Source: Enoplolaimus lenunculus (taxonomy: Eukaryota; Nematoda; Enoplea; Enoplida; Thoracostomopsidae). From it: a DNA stretch of 64,000 nucleotides. Shown in pieces: positions 35,277 through 47,236 of this stretch (position 1 is its first letter; each line of letters starts with the position of its first letter). The stretch lies in NCBI GenBank assembly GCA_030248215.1, contig JASANG010000850.1:62001-126000 (forward strand), given 5' to 3'. Below the pieces are notes generated by a model. The model saw only the letters and a program-made list of their open reading frames with translations, searched no databases and was not told where the DNA came from. The position numbers and the translations under genes were made by a program.

Positions 35277-36977
35277 GGAACGACGCTGCACGAAAAGAAT
35301 GATGCAACGCTTAGACTTCAAATTTAGTATATATAAACGCTTACGGCTAAAGTTAGGTTTAGACTCAGTTTAAAACTTAGATTTACGATTAGGCTAAGTC
35401 TAATTAGGCTTCTAGCAATATAATTTTGATTGTTCAGTTTTCACATAGTAATTTTCAATAAATGTTCATTGTACTATCCCTATTACAGCATGAACCACTA
35501 TTGTGCATATTATAATAATTTCGGCATTTATCAAAATATTACTTAGCTATTATTTTAGCGCGCGCGCGCTGCGGCTACAAGCTAACCAGATAGCTATCGT
35601 ATTAGCTTTAAATACCGCCCGATCAACTGGCGATAAAGCGTATATATTTAAAACGCGAATTTCAACCGCAAGCCGCATATACACAATTCCCGTCGTGCGC
35701 ACCCAAAACGTGTCAAAATTGTCATCATTACTCAAGTTGAGAGTAAAATGAATTAGCATGCTGCCGACTGGCTCTATCTTGGAACCGGAGGCTAGTAACA
35801 TTTTGCAAATTTAACTTTCAAGGGTGACGGAGAATAATACGAGGGTCAACATCCCCGTTCGAAATTTGTGGAGAGACGTAACAAATAAATTGGTAAGATA
35901 TTAAACCAAGAGGTAGTAAAGATTTTTATAAGGTTATCTCTTAGCGAACTTATGTTTCGGCATAGGATCTGTTAAGTTTTCGCACAGCTGCAGTACATAT
36001 ATTCAGGTTTATACGTATATATTTGTATTTATGCGATATCAGGGGAGGGTGCATGCATATGGGCCATTGAAGGTATATACACGCTTTAAAATTACCATAC
36101 GCCCTGCGCTTAGGTAAACGCTAAGAATTTGTTCTAGCAATTTTTAGCAATATTCCCTTAAGAAGTCAAAATGTTATCGACAATAAACCTCAATACATAA
36201 TATTCATGCGGCGTAGTTGTCAAAATAAACGCGGTCTCACGAAAGTGTTTTGGCTTCAAACCCGCAGCGATCACAAAACGGAACCGCGCCCTTAAATTGC
36301 CGGAATTTATAGGCCACCGGATAATTGTACCAGCAAAATATTTCCTTGTGTGTGTGTGACATAATGTCAATATTTTTGACAGTTTGGTTTGATTGAGTAA
36401 TAACGTTCAGCCCGGCATGCGGTGTTGGTGGTCAGGTCCAGGGACTGTCCGAGGAAAATTACGTTTCGGGGGGGGGGGCACCGAATAATTATGGGGTGCC
36501 CCCTACAATTGCAACTCAAGATTGTTTATTTTTGATCGAGTCAATTTGGAGTGGCACGGGCACCCCCAATGCTCGTCCGTGGGGACTCCAGTAGTCAGGC
36601 ACTGCACATTTTGCGGGTGGTTGCTATAGATCACAATTACTGCACGGTGGGTGATGATTATTACCACCCAACTCGACTAAGAAAACTATCGTAACCCTGT
36701 ATTAATTTTTGTAATTTTGTAACTGTTGACTGTTTATAATACCGCTGATACTGTGATAACACGGCGTATATATTTGAAATATTTAAACCAAGGGCGTAGA
36801 TGGATAGCTGGAATATTCGATTTAGGAATGGCGTAATCTGAACTTGCTTTACAAGCAAGCGTAGCACGCGAGAAAAATTTAAACCTTACAAAAACGCTTT
36901 TATTTTTGGTTTTTCAGGCATTTTAAGACGGGTATATTGCACCTATCTTCCGTTTGTATACGTCCCTTGGATATTTG
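35277..36977. other. Intergenic, no gene recognised
   Basis: Begins with a degraded TTAGGC-like tract (about 35305-35410). There is a GCGCGCGCGC run at 35561-35570 and a G run at 36468-36477. No inverted-end element was identified. Confidence 0.45.
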
Positions 36978-37132
36978 TGCCAATGTAAACAACAGGGGCG
37001 GAACAGTATTATAACCATATTCCTAATCCTACGTCTAAGCCTAAGCCAAGCAAAAAAATTTAGTCTAAAGCTTAATTTTACACTATTGTGGTCTCACAGG
37101 AAAACGTTCCGCCCCTGATCTTTACATGGGCC
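36978..37132. mobile_element. F1b MITE with exact 8-bp target duplication
   Basis: TGCCAATGTAAACAACAGGG to GATCTTTACATGGGCC; GATATTTG on both sides (36970-36977, 37133-37140). Short GCCTAA-like core. Confidence 0.95.
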
Positions 37133-37505
37133 GATATTTGCAACAAATACGTATTACTGTATACTGTATCGGGAATAACCCAGCGCTAGTTGCGAATATG
37201 AACTTTTGGTTGTCAAAAATTGTCGCTCGCAGCATTAATATGCAACAACAAACGGCAACTTAATTGCAATTTAATTTAGAGCAATGGGTTGCGAAATTAA
37301 AATTACACAAATAAAAAATTTGAAATTGAAAACTTTTTGAAATAATTTTTGCTAATTTTAAGACAAAAATTATTACGTTCGACATTTGGACTTGCTGCTG
37401 TAAACGTAAATCCGGCTCTTGTTCGACTAACGTTTACAGGAACGGACTAGGCAATATGAGCAACGGGGCAAATGCCCTGCGCGCCGGTTGAACTTTATGC
37501 CTCTA

Positions 37506-37762
37506 CGCTGCGGAAAATGGTGAGGTAAATTGAATCTCTCCGAAATGGGGCTCTACAGGACTACACAAACAGTTGACAAATTCGACTCCGCAAGCGTCAA
37601 ACGTGCGATACTACACAAACTGAGTAAAATTCAACTGCGAAGCGTAAAACTTGCGACTGAGTTAGCCGAATTTAACTCTGGCGGAGTCAAATTTGATTCA
37701 GCGTGTGTAGTCCCGTAAGCAATTTTGGAGGGAGGCAATTTGACTCACAATTTTTGGCAATG
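37506..37762. mobile_element. F3 palindromic MITE, worn
   Basis: CGCTGCGGAAAATGGTGAG to TTTTTGGCAATG, TA-flanked; the arms have diverged and part of one arm is repeated. Confidence 0.75.
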
Positions 37763-37978
37763 TATATACATACACACACGCATATATATAATATGTCTAT
37801 TTGTAAGGCCACGTAGCTATAAAATTATAATGAATCGTGGGCCATTAATATAAATAACTCATAATAAATCAGACATTCGAACAAATTACATTTTTGGTAA
37901 TATCGCTTTCTTCTTCGGTGATATGATTGCTAGAAAATTTACAGTCGATTTCATAGCTAAACAATTATCAATAAGAGG

Positions 37979-37979
<1 letters not shown>

Positions 37980-38047
<68 letters not shown>
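37980..38047. repeat. (AT)n microsatellite
   Basis: Pure AT dinucleotide run. Confidence 0.95.
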
Positions 38048-38128
38048 AACTTGGTAAAGGCAAACTTTATTAAAAAGTTCAAATATTGGTTTTTAAGATG
38101 GTACTTATAACAAGTGGTTAATAAAAAT

Positions 38129-38316
38129 GGCCAAAAATACAAGGGCGGAACGTTTTTTCTGTCGAATTGCAATAAAATAAGCTTAAGCTAAAGACTAATT
38201 TATTGCTTTTATTTTAAGCTTAAACTTAGGTACAAGCTCATTTTTACGCTAAGCTTATGCTTAGGTTTAGGAATATATTTATTGACACTGTTGCCGTCCT
38301 GTTCTATTCGTTGGCT
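38129..38316. mobile_element. F1 MITE with exact 8-bp target duplication
   Basis: GGCCAAAAATACAAGGGCGG at left, CCTGTTCTATTCGTTGGCT at right; ATAAAAAT on both sides (38121-38128, 38317-38324). Core is a diverged TTAGGC tract. Confidence 0.88.
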
Positions 38317-38454
38317 ATAAAAATTCAAATATTTACTCTTAACAATTATCAGTTGGAATTCTTGATCGCTGCCACTGTGATTCTACCTACAGTACCCCCT
38401 GCTCTTAGAATGGGTCATACAGGGGGGTGTCAAAATATAACCATATAGTCACGG

Positions 38455-38573
38455 ATTTTTTGCCGCATGTCGCCGCGCCATACCAAATATATTTCGCCTA
38501 TTTTTTAGCGACGCATAGCGGCGTACAGCGTTGCACAGCGGCATCCGGCACAGTAAAGTATAGCGCAAGCCTA
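38455..38573. mobile_element. F7 fragment
   Basis: GTCGCCGCGCC and AGCGGCGTACAGCG units end in AGTATAGCGCAAGCC followed by TAA. The left end is missing. Confidence 0.5.
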
Positions 38574-38926
38574 ACTTTTTACGCAGATACAAGTTTAACA
38601 AAATACGGGCCCTAAGCTGCAAATATTGTCAACGATTTGGTTGACTCAAAACTTAAGCGTGGAATGTTGCTGCTGTGGTTTTTACGTCGTTGAATATGTT
38701 TTTCAACTTCCGTTCAAAATATCGACTAAAATGGTTTCAACGCACGCGGGTTGGAGTGTAATATTTTCAGCTAAAAAACCCCGTGTATATCCGGTTGAAA
38801 AAATTGATACCGGAAACGAAGAAAAACACACTCAACGTCAAAGTTTAACCGTTGAACTTTGACAAAAATTGCACACACTTTTAAAGTAATATTTGCCTCG
38901 TTTTAATCGATTTTTAATAGTTCTGG
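38574..38926. other. No feature recognised
   Basis: Short open frames only. Confidence 0.35.
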
Positions 38927-39125
38927 CTCATGTAAAGATCAGGCGCGGAACGTTTTTCTCTGTGGGACTGCAACAAAATATTAAAAGTTTTAAACTATTT
39001 TTTGGTTAGGCTTAGGCTTAGGCTTATGTATATGCTCATTTTTGCGCTTAGGCTTAAGTTTACGCTAGAGTCAGGCTTAAGAATATGCTTATAATACTGT
39101 ACCGCCCCTGTTCTTAACATTGGCC
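38927..39125. mobile_element. F1b MITE
   Basis: GGCTCATGTAAAGATCAGG to CCCCTGTTCTTAACATTGGCC; core of TTAGGCTTAGGCTTAGGC. Flanks ATAGTTCT and ATTGTTAT agree at six of eight. Confidence 0.88.
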
Positions 39126-39571
39126 ATTGTTATATTATGGCTGCGGGCACCATTTCGCACAGTCGGCTGGAGCAGACCTTAAAGCATTTAAACTTTGTCC
39201 AAAATTTGGTTCCAATTATTTTTTGAGGTAAATTAGTCACCCCAGACCTGTAAGAGTCGAGAAATGTACGATTAGTAATTTTAAGGAGGACACGCGCCCG
39301 TGGACCCAAAGGGGCGGACGTACCCCAGCGTCAAAAATAAGGTTACCCTTACAAAATTGTCACATATATAGCGTACAGTAAAAATTGAGTTTCATAACTT
39401 GTACCAGTTCGTCTTCTACCGTCAGAAATTTCTCGATCAGCGGCTGAGGACAGGCGAACTGCATCAACAAGCTACGCGTTGCAGGAGAGACTGAAAATTT
39501 ACAATTGAGCATTCATAGTTCGTCTGGTCTTTCGATATCCCAAATGCACATCAGCCACCAATAAAACTCAA
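39126..39571. other. No feature recognised
   Basis: No repeat ends or coding signal seen. Confidence 0.35.
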
Positions 39572-39813
39572 GGTATATGTATAGAACAGGGCCAGAACAG
39601 TAGTATAAGCATATTCCTAAGCCTAAGCCTAAGTCTAAGCTTAAGCGTAAGGATGCGCCTATTTCTAAGCATAAGCCTAAGTTTTAAGCGTATGAATGAG
39701 CATATTCCTAAGCCTAAGCCTAAGCCTAAGCAAAAGAGTTAGTCTAAAGCTTAATAAACTGACTCTGTTACAGTTACGCCGGAAAACGACCGGCCCTGTT
39801 CTATACACGGGCC
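39572..39813. mobile_element. F1a MITE
   Basis: GGTATATGTATAGAACAGGG to CCTGTTCTATACACGGGCC; flanks AAACTCAA and AAACTAAA (seven of eight). Two long GCCTAA tracts. Confidence 0.92.
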
Positions 39814-40185
39814 AAACTAAAAATCTGGTTGATAAACATATAAAAGGTATTTGCGTACTTAAATTTTTAGAAAAATGACTAGAATCTCTGATGGGAATTT
39901 TTCAGAATTATGCCGTATTTTCTCAAACCTCGCTATATGACTCTGACGCGCAGGTGTATTTAAGCGTTTCCCTGTCTAGACTGTATGAACTATATAAACC
40001 AAACACACAGATATATATCTAATTCATTGAAATTTCAACAGTACTATCACAGTTTGTTTAGGTCTGCACTCGAACGCTGTCCAAAATACGTATGTGAGGC
40101 GTTTCAGCTTTTAATAAAATAGATTTGTGCTTACTATAAAATCACTTAATTTTGTAAAAAAAACCGTTTTTAATAAACATTGACT

Positions 40186-40458
40186 GGGTTTCTGAAATCC
40201 TACTTACTTAAGTATGTGACTAAATTTGGTATATTTCGAATTAACAGTTCAGGTATATTAAGTTTGGTCTAAATTGAAATTGTAGACTCATGATGCCTTT
40301 TCAACATAAAGCAAAACTATTACTCTCTTGTTATGACAATGGCTAACATTTGTGGTTTATTTGTTTTTGCTCAAAAAGTTAAGTTTTTACTTAAGTAGGC
40401 GATTTAAGTAATTACTTATAAAGTATAAGTAAATACTTAAGTAAGATTTCAGAAACCC
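40186..40458. mobile_element. F8 MITE
   Basis: Inverted ends GGGTTTCTGAAATCCTAC and GTAAGATTTCAGAAACCC; near both ends ACTTAAGTA units. Superfamily unknown. A fragment is at 6060-6155. Confidence 0.75.
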
Positions 40459-41132
40459 AACCACTGTTTCATCAGGCTGAACGTGGCGTTCTTTGTTGCA
40501 ACCCTGTGCAAACCTTGACCACAGAGTTGAAAGGAAGTAACAACAGGTGACCTGTGACTCGCGTCAACCGTTTGGTCCATGACCCTCGAATCGGGTTTGG
40601 TTTCTTCAAAACAAACCAGTTAACCAGTCGATGTACTCGATCATTAGAAACGAGTAAAAAACTACTGCGTTGAAAGATGGGAAACCAGTGCTTCGAGTTG
40701 TTTAAGCGCTCGGTCGAGTTATGTTTAAGATATCATTAAGCACGTTGAAAGATTGCTCTGACTCAAACGAGCACGCCTGGCTATACGATGTGAGTAGCAA
40801 CGAGTCCTTCGAGCTAGCTCATTTACCCGTGGCTCGTTTCGACTGGCCACAAAACTATTGAAATTGAAACCCGGGATCCAAATTCGTAGAAACGCACGAA
40901 AAACACACTGTTACAGGATGCAAAACTAAACACGCAGACGTAAAAAAATTTCTCGCTGGCTCCGCTGGATCGCACAATTCAACGAAATTATCTCGTCCCG
41001 TAACAAAATCCTAGCCACATCCCTGCTGGTGATGGGGCCCGCCCTAATGGGAAGTATCAAGGGTGGCGGCTCCGGACATAGCCGTACTAGTCATGAAAAC
41101 GGTGTACGCTCACTCTCCGAGTACATCTCATA
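40459..41132. other. No feature recognised
   Basis: Mixed composition, no coding signal or repeat ends seen. Confidence 0.35.
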
Positions 41133-41340
41133 CGCTGCAAAAAATGGTGAGTCAAATTGACTCCCTCCGAAATAGGTTCTACGGGACTACACAAACTGAG
41201 TCAAAATTCGAGTCCACCACAATCAGACGTGCGATTTAGCGAGTCAAATTTGATTCTATTGGAGTCGAATTTGGCTCAGTTTGTGTAGTCCCGTAGAGCC
41301 TATTTCGTAGAGTCAATTTGACTCACCATTTTTTGCAGTG
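41133..41340. mobile_element. F3 palindromic MITE
   Basis: CGCTGCAAAAAATGGTGAGT to CACCATTTTTTGCAGTG, TA-flanked; arms share the CTACGGGACTACAC/GTGTAGTCCCGTAG variant. Confidence 0.92.
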
Positions 41341-41424
41341 TATGGCCAACAGTCAAATTTAACATGAATGCGGCGTTCACATTATAAAATTTGGCTTGGC
41401 CACCAAATGTGTCCTATCCCAGGG

Positions 41425-41628
41425 TTAACGAGTAGTCGTTGACCCTCTACGTCAACGAAAGTTGACGTAATGTCAACAGAAATTTTGCGTTGAGGTAGGG
41501 TCAACGCGTGACAGGAGTTGTAAAAAAAGTGTTGACTCTACCTCAACGTGTGGCACTACAGATCACTCGCTGAGGTATTAGGTCAACGGAAAATTAGCGG
41601 TGGCGTAGGGTCAATGACCACTCGTTAA
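41425..41628. mobile_element. F12 MITE-like inverted repeat
   Basis: TTAACGAGTAGTCGTTGACC at left and GGTCAATGACCACTCGTTAA at right; several GTTGACGTA/TCAACG units between. Single copy in the window. Confidence 0.6.
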
Positions 41629-42515
41629 CTCAAACGAGTCAAAAGCACTTTTGCAGGATATACAATAAGCTGGTTACTAGATTATGCTGCAAATTTCACT
41701 CACTCGCAAAACTTCTTATGTATACTTTCCGCAATCACCACACAACGTTCACCGGTCGCTGTTGGCAGTAGAACGAGCTGTTTGTTAACTGAGAGTAAAC
41801 CGAAAAAATTCACACCGACAGTATAAACATTTCCCACCCATTTTGTACATTTTGTAGTCACAATTTGCGAAAGCCGCAAGCCGCCATTCCCATCACTGTT
41901 TCAGCTGATACCGCTGTTAAAACTTCCCGCAGCCTCTCATGCGGTCACTACTGTCACCCCCCCATAAAACCGCGAGTACGACAGTCATTGCCCCCTCCCA
42001 ACTCTAGGGCATGTAAAGGGGATACGAATTATATCTCGTTCAAATTTCTGGACACTCGAAAAAAGTACGAACTTTTGCAGTCTGTAGAATAACTTAACCG
42101 AGGTTGAATAATTTTCTCGCTCATTCACAAAAAGCCATGAGATTATTCCTTAACGAAACCCAATCATGGCGACGACTGTGTCTGCCCCCCCTGCCAAACT
42201 TTCACTCTCACCCCCCCCCCCACATATCGGCGAGTGTTTGTTAGAAGTAAGAAACACAAGTTAATAGTTTTATGCTTATTTATAAGTTATGTCAAATCAA
42301 TCATATTTGAATATCAATTTATGTTTGAGGTTTATAATCATTAAAGACGTTTTTGCGGTGTTGCCGCAATACGATACCTTGCCGGCTCACGGTCGTAACT
42401 TCACGGCAAAGCGACTGCTGAAGCCTACGCCCCCCAGGTACTTATATTTATGATTTCTGAATCTATTAAGCCATAATGGTAATTTTCTGTTACAACTACT
42501 TTTTTAAACGGTTTA
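41629..42515. other. Intergenic with C runs
   Basis: No gene recognised; C runs lie at about 41957 and 42213. Confidence 0.4.
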
Positions 42516-42813
42516 GCCAACGTAAGACCATGGACAGAACAGTATTGTAAGCATATTCCTAAACCTAAGACTAAGCCTAAGCCTAACCATAAGCGTAAGA
42601 ATGAGCATATTCCTAAGCTTAAGCCTAAACCTGCGCATATTCCTAAGCCTAAGCCTAAAGCCTAACCATCCGAAAGAGTATATTTCTAAGCCTAAGCCTA
42701 AGAATGAGCATATTCCTAAGCCTAAGCCAAGCAAAAAAAATCAGTCTAAAGCTTAAGCTTACTCTTTTCTAGTCCCACAGAAAAACGTTCCGTCCATGAT
42801 CTTTACATGGGTC
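42516..42813. mobile_element. F1b MITE, longest telomere-like core
   Basis: GCCAACGTAAGACCATGG to ATGATCTTTACATGGGTC; interior has four blocks of CCTAAGCCTAAGC separated by GAATGAGCATATT. Confidence 0.88.
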
Positions 42814-43026
42814 AAACGTTACAAGCCGCTCGTGAAGTTTTTTCAGTCAGCGACTGTTTCGTAGACGCCTTTGTGGTAATTAGTTTCTACTGCCGTGTAT
42901 TGATGCCGATAATACGTGTTCCAAATCCATTGGTCAAATTTTTACAGAATCCTTCAGCCGCCAATAGGATTACAAGTCCGTAGCCAAACAGGGACGGAGC
43001 CGCTCTCAGCAGCTGTTGAACCATTG

Positions 43027-43425
43027 GGCCAATAAATAGAACAGGGCTGTTTCACTAGTATAAGCATATTCCTAAGCCAAAGTGTACCGATAAGTGCGCT
43101 GTAAATTTCAGTGAGCTAATTTTAACTCAGAATGAGTTGAATCCAGTCAGAGGTCTGAGCTCTGAATTAGGTTTTTCAGAATTTAAAATTCTGAATTGAT
43201 TTAACTTATCTTGAGTTAATTAATCAACCAATCCAGAATTAAATCAGCTCAGAGTGAGTTAATGTTTTTACTGTTATTAACTCAGCAATAACCAGAAATA
43301 CCTAACTAATTCTCTCCATGAGTTGATTAATCAACTCACCGGAATTTACAGTGTGTGTACGTAAGTAATCCTAACCAAAAAATTAGACTAAAGCGTTAAG
43401 CTTAGGAAACGGTCTGTGTCTAATT
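43027..43425. mobile_element. F1a MITE split by an F4 insertion
   Basis: GGCCAATAAATAGAACAGGG and AAGCATATTCCTAAGCC on the left (43027-43086) are continued by ATTAGACTAAAGCGTTAAGC on the right (from about 43380), with an F4 at 43095-43353 between. F4 is therefore the younger insertion here. Confidence 0.7.
43095..43353. mobile_element. F4 MITE, nested in F1
   Basis: GCTGTAAATTTCAGTGAG to CCGGAATTTACAGTG, with the GTTGATTAATCAACTC palindrome near the right end. Confidence 0.85.
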
Positions 43426-43501
43426 TTTTTCGTGCGGTGCTCAAAAACCTCTGATTCTGGTAAACGAAGAACTTCATTGCGGTGGTGGCACCCTCCCAAT
43501 C

Positions 43502-43684
43502 GGCCAATGTTACTTTTAGGGACGTAGCAGTAGATTAAACATAAGCGTAAACCTAAGCCTAAATGTTGCAAAAGTGTGTTCCTAAGCTTACGTCTAAGCC
43601 TAAGCAAAAAATGTCATCTAGAATCTAAACCTACTGTTTTGCAGACCCACCAGACACCTGGACGCCCCTAAAAGTATTAATATG
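43502..43684. mobile_element. F1c MITE
   Basis: GGCCAATGTTACTTTTAGGG to CCTAAAAGTATTAATATGCC, with GCAGACCCACCAGACACC near the right and a short CCTAAGC core. Confidence 0.8.
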
Positions 43685-43818
43685 CCCCCCCCAATTTCCA
43701 CCTCCTGTTCAAACTTAGTTTATAGCAGAACTATGCAAATTTAGTTTTAGTTTCAAATTTACATTAGACAATTTGTAAACCTGGAACCAATAAAATAACG
43801 CAACAATAGTTAGTCGTA

Positions 43819-43923
43819 CACGGCAAAAATTTGACTCTGGCGGAGTCGAATTTGACTCAGTTTGTGTAGTCTCGAAAAGCCTATTTCGGAGAAAGCCAGT
43901 TTGACTCACCATTATTTGCAGTG
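43819..43923. mobile_element. F3 MITE, left arm mostly lost
   Basis: CACGGCAAAAATTTGACTC to CACCATTATTTGCAGTG, TA-flanked, 105 bp. Confidence 0.8.
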
Positions 43924-44152
43924 TACTAATACGTTTCCATACAAACTGTTGCGCCTTTAGGCAAACATCTGTTAAAATCCATTAGTGTAATAATCCATAA
44001 CACACGTATTCGCATCAATCTATGTTGCATTGATCATGAGCCGATCGAAAAAATAACAGAACTGAATACAGTTTTGTTAAAGTCTTTTCTACCAGCAAAT
44101 TTTTCATAAGTACATGCAAAAAAGGTTAGTTTTTGCCAGATACATGCATTTA

Positions 44153-44465
44153 CTGTAAATGACCCGAATAAGAGGGGTAATAGCAAAAGGGGGTCCCCAC
44201 ATTTTGAGTCCTAATCAATAGGAGTCCGTATTCATAATAAGAGTCCGTAAGCGGATAGCGTCCATAAATCCTAATTAGACTGCATAAATGTAAAAAGTAT
44301 CTCTAATTCTAGTGCAAAAATAACTCCAGGCCCAAATAAAGTTGAGTTCGAAACTTTAAAGCATACTTAAGTTTTGAATCTACCTTCTTAATTATAACCT
44401 TGCATTATCGCTCAAGATTTTCATACAAGACAAATAAACGTTTAATTCAACGGATAATGCTTTGA
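44153..44465. mobile_element. F5 MITE, one end lost
   Basis: CTGTAAATGACCCGAATAAG at left, then TCCTAATCAATAGGAGTCC and GAAACTTTAAAGCATACTT; fades near 44465. Confidence 0.75.
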
Positions 44466-45107
44466 ACCTACCGCCTTGAATGGCACATTATAAGTTTGTT
44501 GGCGTTAACTGGTAATAGGGGCTTCATATATATACGTGTGATAATATACCCCCTCGAAATAAAACCCTTGCTACACCCTTGTACTACACGAATAAATAAA
44601 TAAATATATATAGATATATATAATGTATAATACGTTTATAATTAGGTATTATACAACATATTAATAATTGTCAAATGCGGCACGTCAACGTTTGATCGAA
44701 ATAAAATTAATTTTGACATAAAAGTTTAAGAAAATGTTTTTGCAGCCAAAATTTCGGCGTAAATTTTAAATGAAATGAACTTAAAATTTTTCGCAACTTT
44801 TACACAAAAATCGAAACAACGACGTATATTTAACATTGCGGCCGCAATTTTAAGCCCTGCTGTTTACGTTTTGCAAAACCAGTGCAATTTTGACAAATGG
44901 CCGCGCTGCGTGCGTTCACATGCGGCAATGACAATTATTGCAAGTAGAATTGGTGAAATTTTAGCGAATTTGCACAGCAATTTCTCTAAAACTTGTAATG
45001 TAATTATTGAATTGCTAAAATTTGCAATAATTGCAGTGAGTGCAAACTGAGCTAAAAACCCAAGTCAGTTATAAAGGACTGTCAGTCTAGGTAGGAACCA
45101 AGGACAT
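44466..45107. other. No feature recognised
   Basis: A 91-codon open frame at 44775-45050 has no recognisable motif. Confidence 0.35.
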
Positions 45108-45205
45108 CAGACCTTTCTACCAAGCAGCTGGAAAAGCGGGCTAGAGCGGGGATCGAACTCTCAGCCTATGGATCCTTAAGCGAGCACTCTACCACGTAGC
45201 CCGCC
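45108..45205 (-). mobile_element. tRNA-like gene or tRNA-derived SINE
   Basis: On the minus strand, GCGGGCT (45203 downward) pairs with AGCCCGC (to about 45136) as a 7-bp acceptor stem. Between lie an A-box-like TGGTAGAGTGC and a B-box GTTCGATCC. The anticodon arm is not convincing. The similarity to 11232-11320 extends beyond the tRNA part, so a SINE is more likely than a working tRNA. Confidence 0.55.
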
Positions 45206-45617
45206 TGTCCAACTGCATTTTTCGTCGACTATATTTGTCGACCGTATGCTGCCAGCTAGCATACATACAGTGCACTGCACTATATTGCATGTGCACATAA
45301 CGGACAAACATGTCTCACATGCTTACAAGGACGACCTAACAGGGATCCTCAAAGACGATACTGATGGAACTTTGGAAGGTTTTGTCTAAGCTTACAGGTA
45401 GGCTTATGTTTCGGTTACAATTAGGCTTGGGCTTTAGTGGGTAGGTTCTTATAGTTATACTGAACCCATTGCTATATTGTTTGCAATATAGGACGCTGTC
45501 CGCATTGAGGCTGTTATAACGGGACTCTAGTACGCTAACCGTAAACCTAAGCGCACGCCTAAACGTGAACCTAAACGTACGTCTAAACCTATCAGTCTCT
45601 AAATCAGACAATTTTCA
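45206..45617. other. Intergenic with degraded TTAGGC-like tract
   Basis: AAGCTTACAGGTAGGCTTATG and AACCTAAGCGCACGCCTAAA suggest an old F1 core, but no ends are visible. Confidence 0.4.
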
Positions 45618-45625
45618 TCTTTTCG

Positions 45626-45826
45626 GCCCATGTAAAGATCAAGGGTGGAAAGTTATTCTGTGGGACTGCACTAGAGTAAGTTTTAAGCTTTAGACTAATT
45701 TTTGCTTGGCTTAGGCTTAGGCTTAAGAATATGTTCATTCGTACATTTAGGTTTAGGCTTAGGCGCAGGCTTAGGTTTAGCAATACGCTTATAATACTGT
45801 TCCGCCCCTGTTCTTTACATAGGCCG
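45626..45826. mobile_element. F1b MITE with exact 8-bp target duplication
   Basis: GCCCATGTAAAGATCAAGGG to CCTGTTCTTTACATAGGCCG; TCTTTTCG on both sides (45618-45625, 45827-45834). Confidence 0.93.
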
Positions 45827-45834
45827 TCTTTTCG

Positions 45835-46444
45835 ATGGGGCAGGGCCCTATAACCAATCTGAGCCCGCACTTGAATCACTCGCTCATCTGGCAACTTTGT
45901 ATTGAAATTAAAAGCTTTTTATTCATTCTCTCATATCAGCCATATCGACTCTGTTACACAAAATGCAAAATATTTTTTCATTTCAAGAGTTTTTACTTCT
46001 CACAAAGTTATAATTTCGAAGATATAACGAAGTACATTTCGTAATCATCACAGCTTTTTCTTAATAACCGGTAAATAGGTTCTGTTCAAATTTGAGGGTA
46101 TAAGCATTAATTCCACTGCTACTAAACGAGATAACACAATATTTCGATAGAAGTAACCAGAAAACTATATCTAAATTTTAGCTTACAAGTTCTGCTTATG
46201 CAAACAACTTGGTCGATCAATGTACTTCTAGTATACGTAAAACTAATACGAAAACTGTTGCTTAATCTTAGACAAAGTCTAAGACTCAACGGAACGACAA
46301 ATCTAAACCAAAGCTTAAGGTTCAATGGAAAATTAGACTAAAGCTAAGCGTCAGTGGAAAGAATAATATATATTTCGCTAAGCGTTATATTTAGATCTTG
46401 TGCGAATACACGACGCCTCTTAAGTATCATCAGACAATGAATTG
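45835..46444. other. No gene recognised; old F1-like scrap
   Basis: About 46260-46360 has ACAAAGTCTAAGACTC and AATTAGACTAAAGCTAAGCG, reminiscent of an F1 core. Confidence 0.35.
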
Positions 46445-46691
46445 GGCCAACGTAAAGAACAGAGGCGGAACAGTATTATATAAGCATATTCCTAAGCCTA
46501 AGCCGAAACCTAAACCTAACCGTAAGAATTAGTTTATTCCTAAGCCTAAGCCTAAACCTAAACCTAAGCCTAAGAATGAGTTTATTCCTAAGCCTAAACC
46601 TAAGCGAAGCCAAAAAAATTAATCTAAAGCTTAAGCTTACTCTGTTCTAGTCCCACAGAAAAACGTTCCGCTCCTGATCTTCACATAGGCC
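46445..46691. mobile_element. F1b MITE
   Basis: GGCCAACGTAAAGAACAGAGG to TGATCTTCACATAGGCC; flanks ATGAATTG and AAGAATTG (seven of eight). Confidence 0.93.
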
Positions 46692-47038
46692 AAGAATTGA
46701 ATGAAACAATAAATATTACACAAAATATGACTATATATGTTCAATATATAAAAATTGTCAAAATATTTCATTGAAAAAATCCATGAAAAGTTATTCATAA
46801 AAATACATAGCTAGTAGTCCACAAAAAATTTCGACTGAACCACCTAAAGGTTTGCAAAAATATATTAAACCCGATTCCTTTTTAACAAATCCGTAGGTAC
46901 GTTTTCCTTTTCAATGCGTTATACATTTAGCGGCGGATCCAGAAATTTCTGATCGGGATGTTACGACTGGTACGAAAGTTTTGAAACGCAATTTTTACTG
47001 CATACTATATACATGCCAATTTTCTGCTGGAAAAATTG

Positions 47039-47236
47039 GGCCAATGTAAAGAATAAGGTTGGACCAGTATTATAAGCATATTCCTAAGCCGAAGCCTAAA
47101 CCTAAGCCTAAGCGTAAGAATGAGCATACTCCGAAGCCTAAGCCTGATCCAAGCAGGAAAAAATTAGTCTAAAGCTTAAGCTTACTCTATTGTAGTCTCA
47201 CAGAAAAACGTTCTGCCCCAGATCTTTGCATGAGCC
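47039..47236. mobile_element. F1b MITE
   Basis: GGCCAATGTAAAGAATAAGG to AGATCTTTGCATGAGCC; AAAATTG on both sides. Confidence 0.88.

Noticed and set aside
34679-35321. Overlapping open frames of 120-190 codons on both strands
   Set aside because: They are six-frame readings of the stop-free 29-bp minisatellite; period 29 nt gives a 29-residue repeat in each frame. No splice or codon evidence supports a gene.
42513-42734. Leu/Arg/Ser-rich frames over TTAGGC-like tracts, also at 31347, 39696 and 55381
   Set aside because: Translations of hexamer repeats in F1 elements, two alternating residues per unit, not genes.
44775-45050. A small gene of 91 codons
   Set aside because: No motif, no splice context and no sign of conservation visible from the sequence alone.
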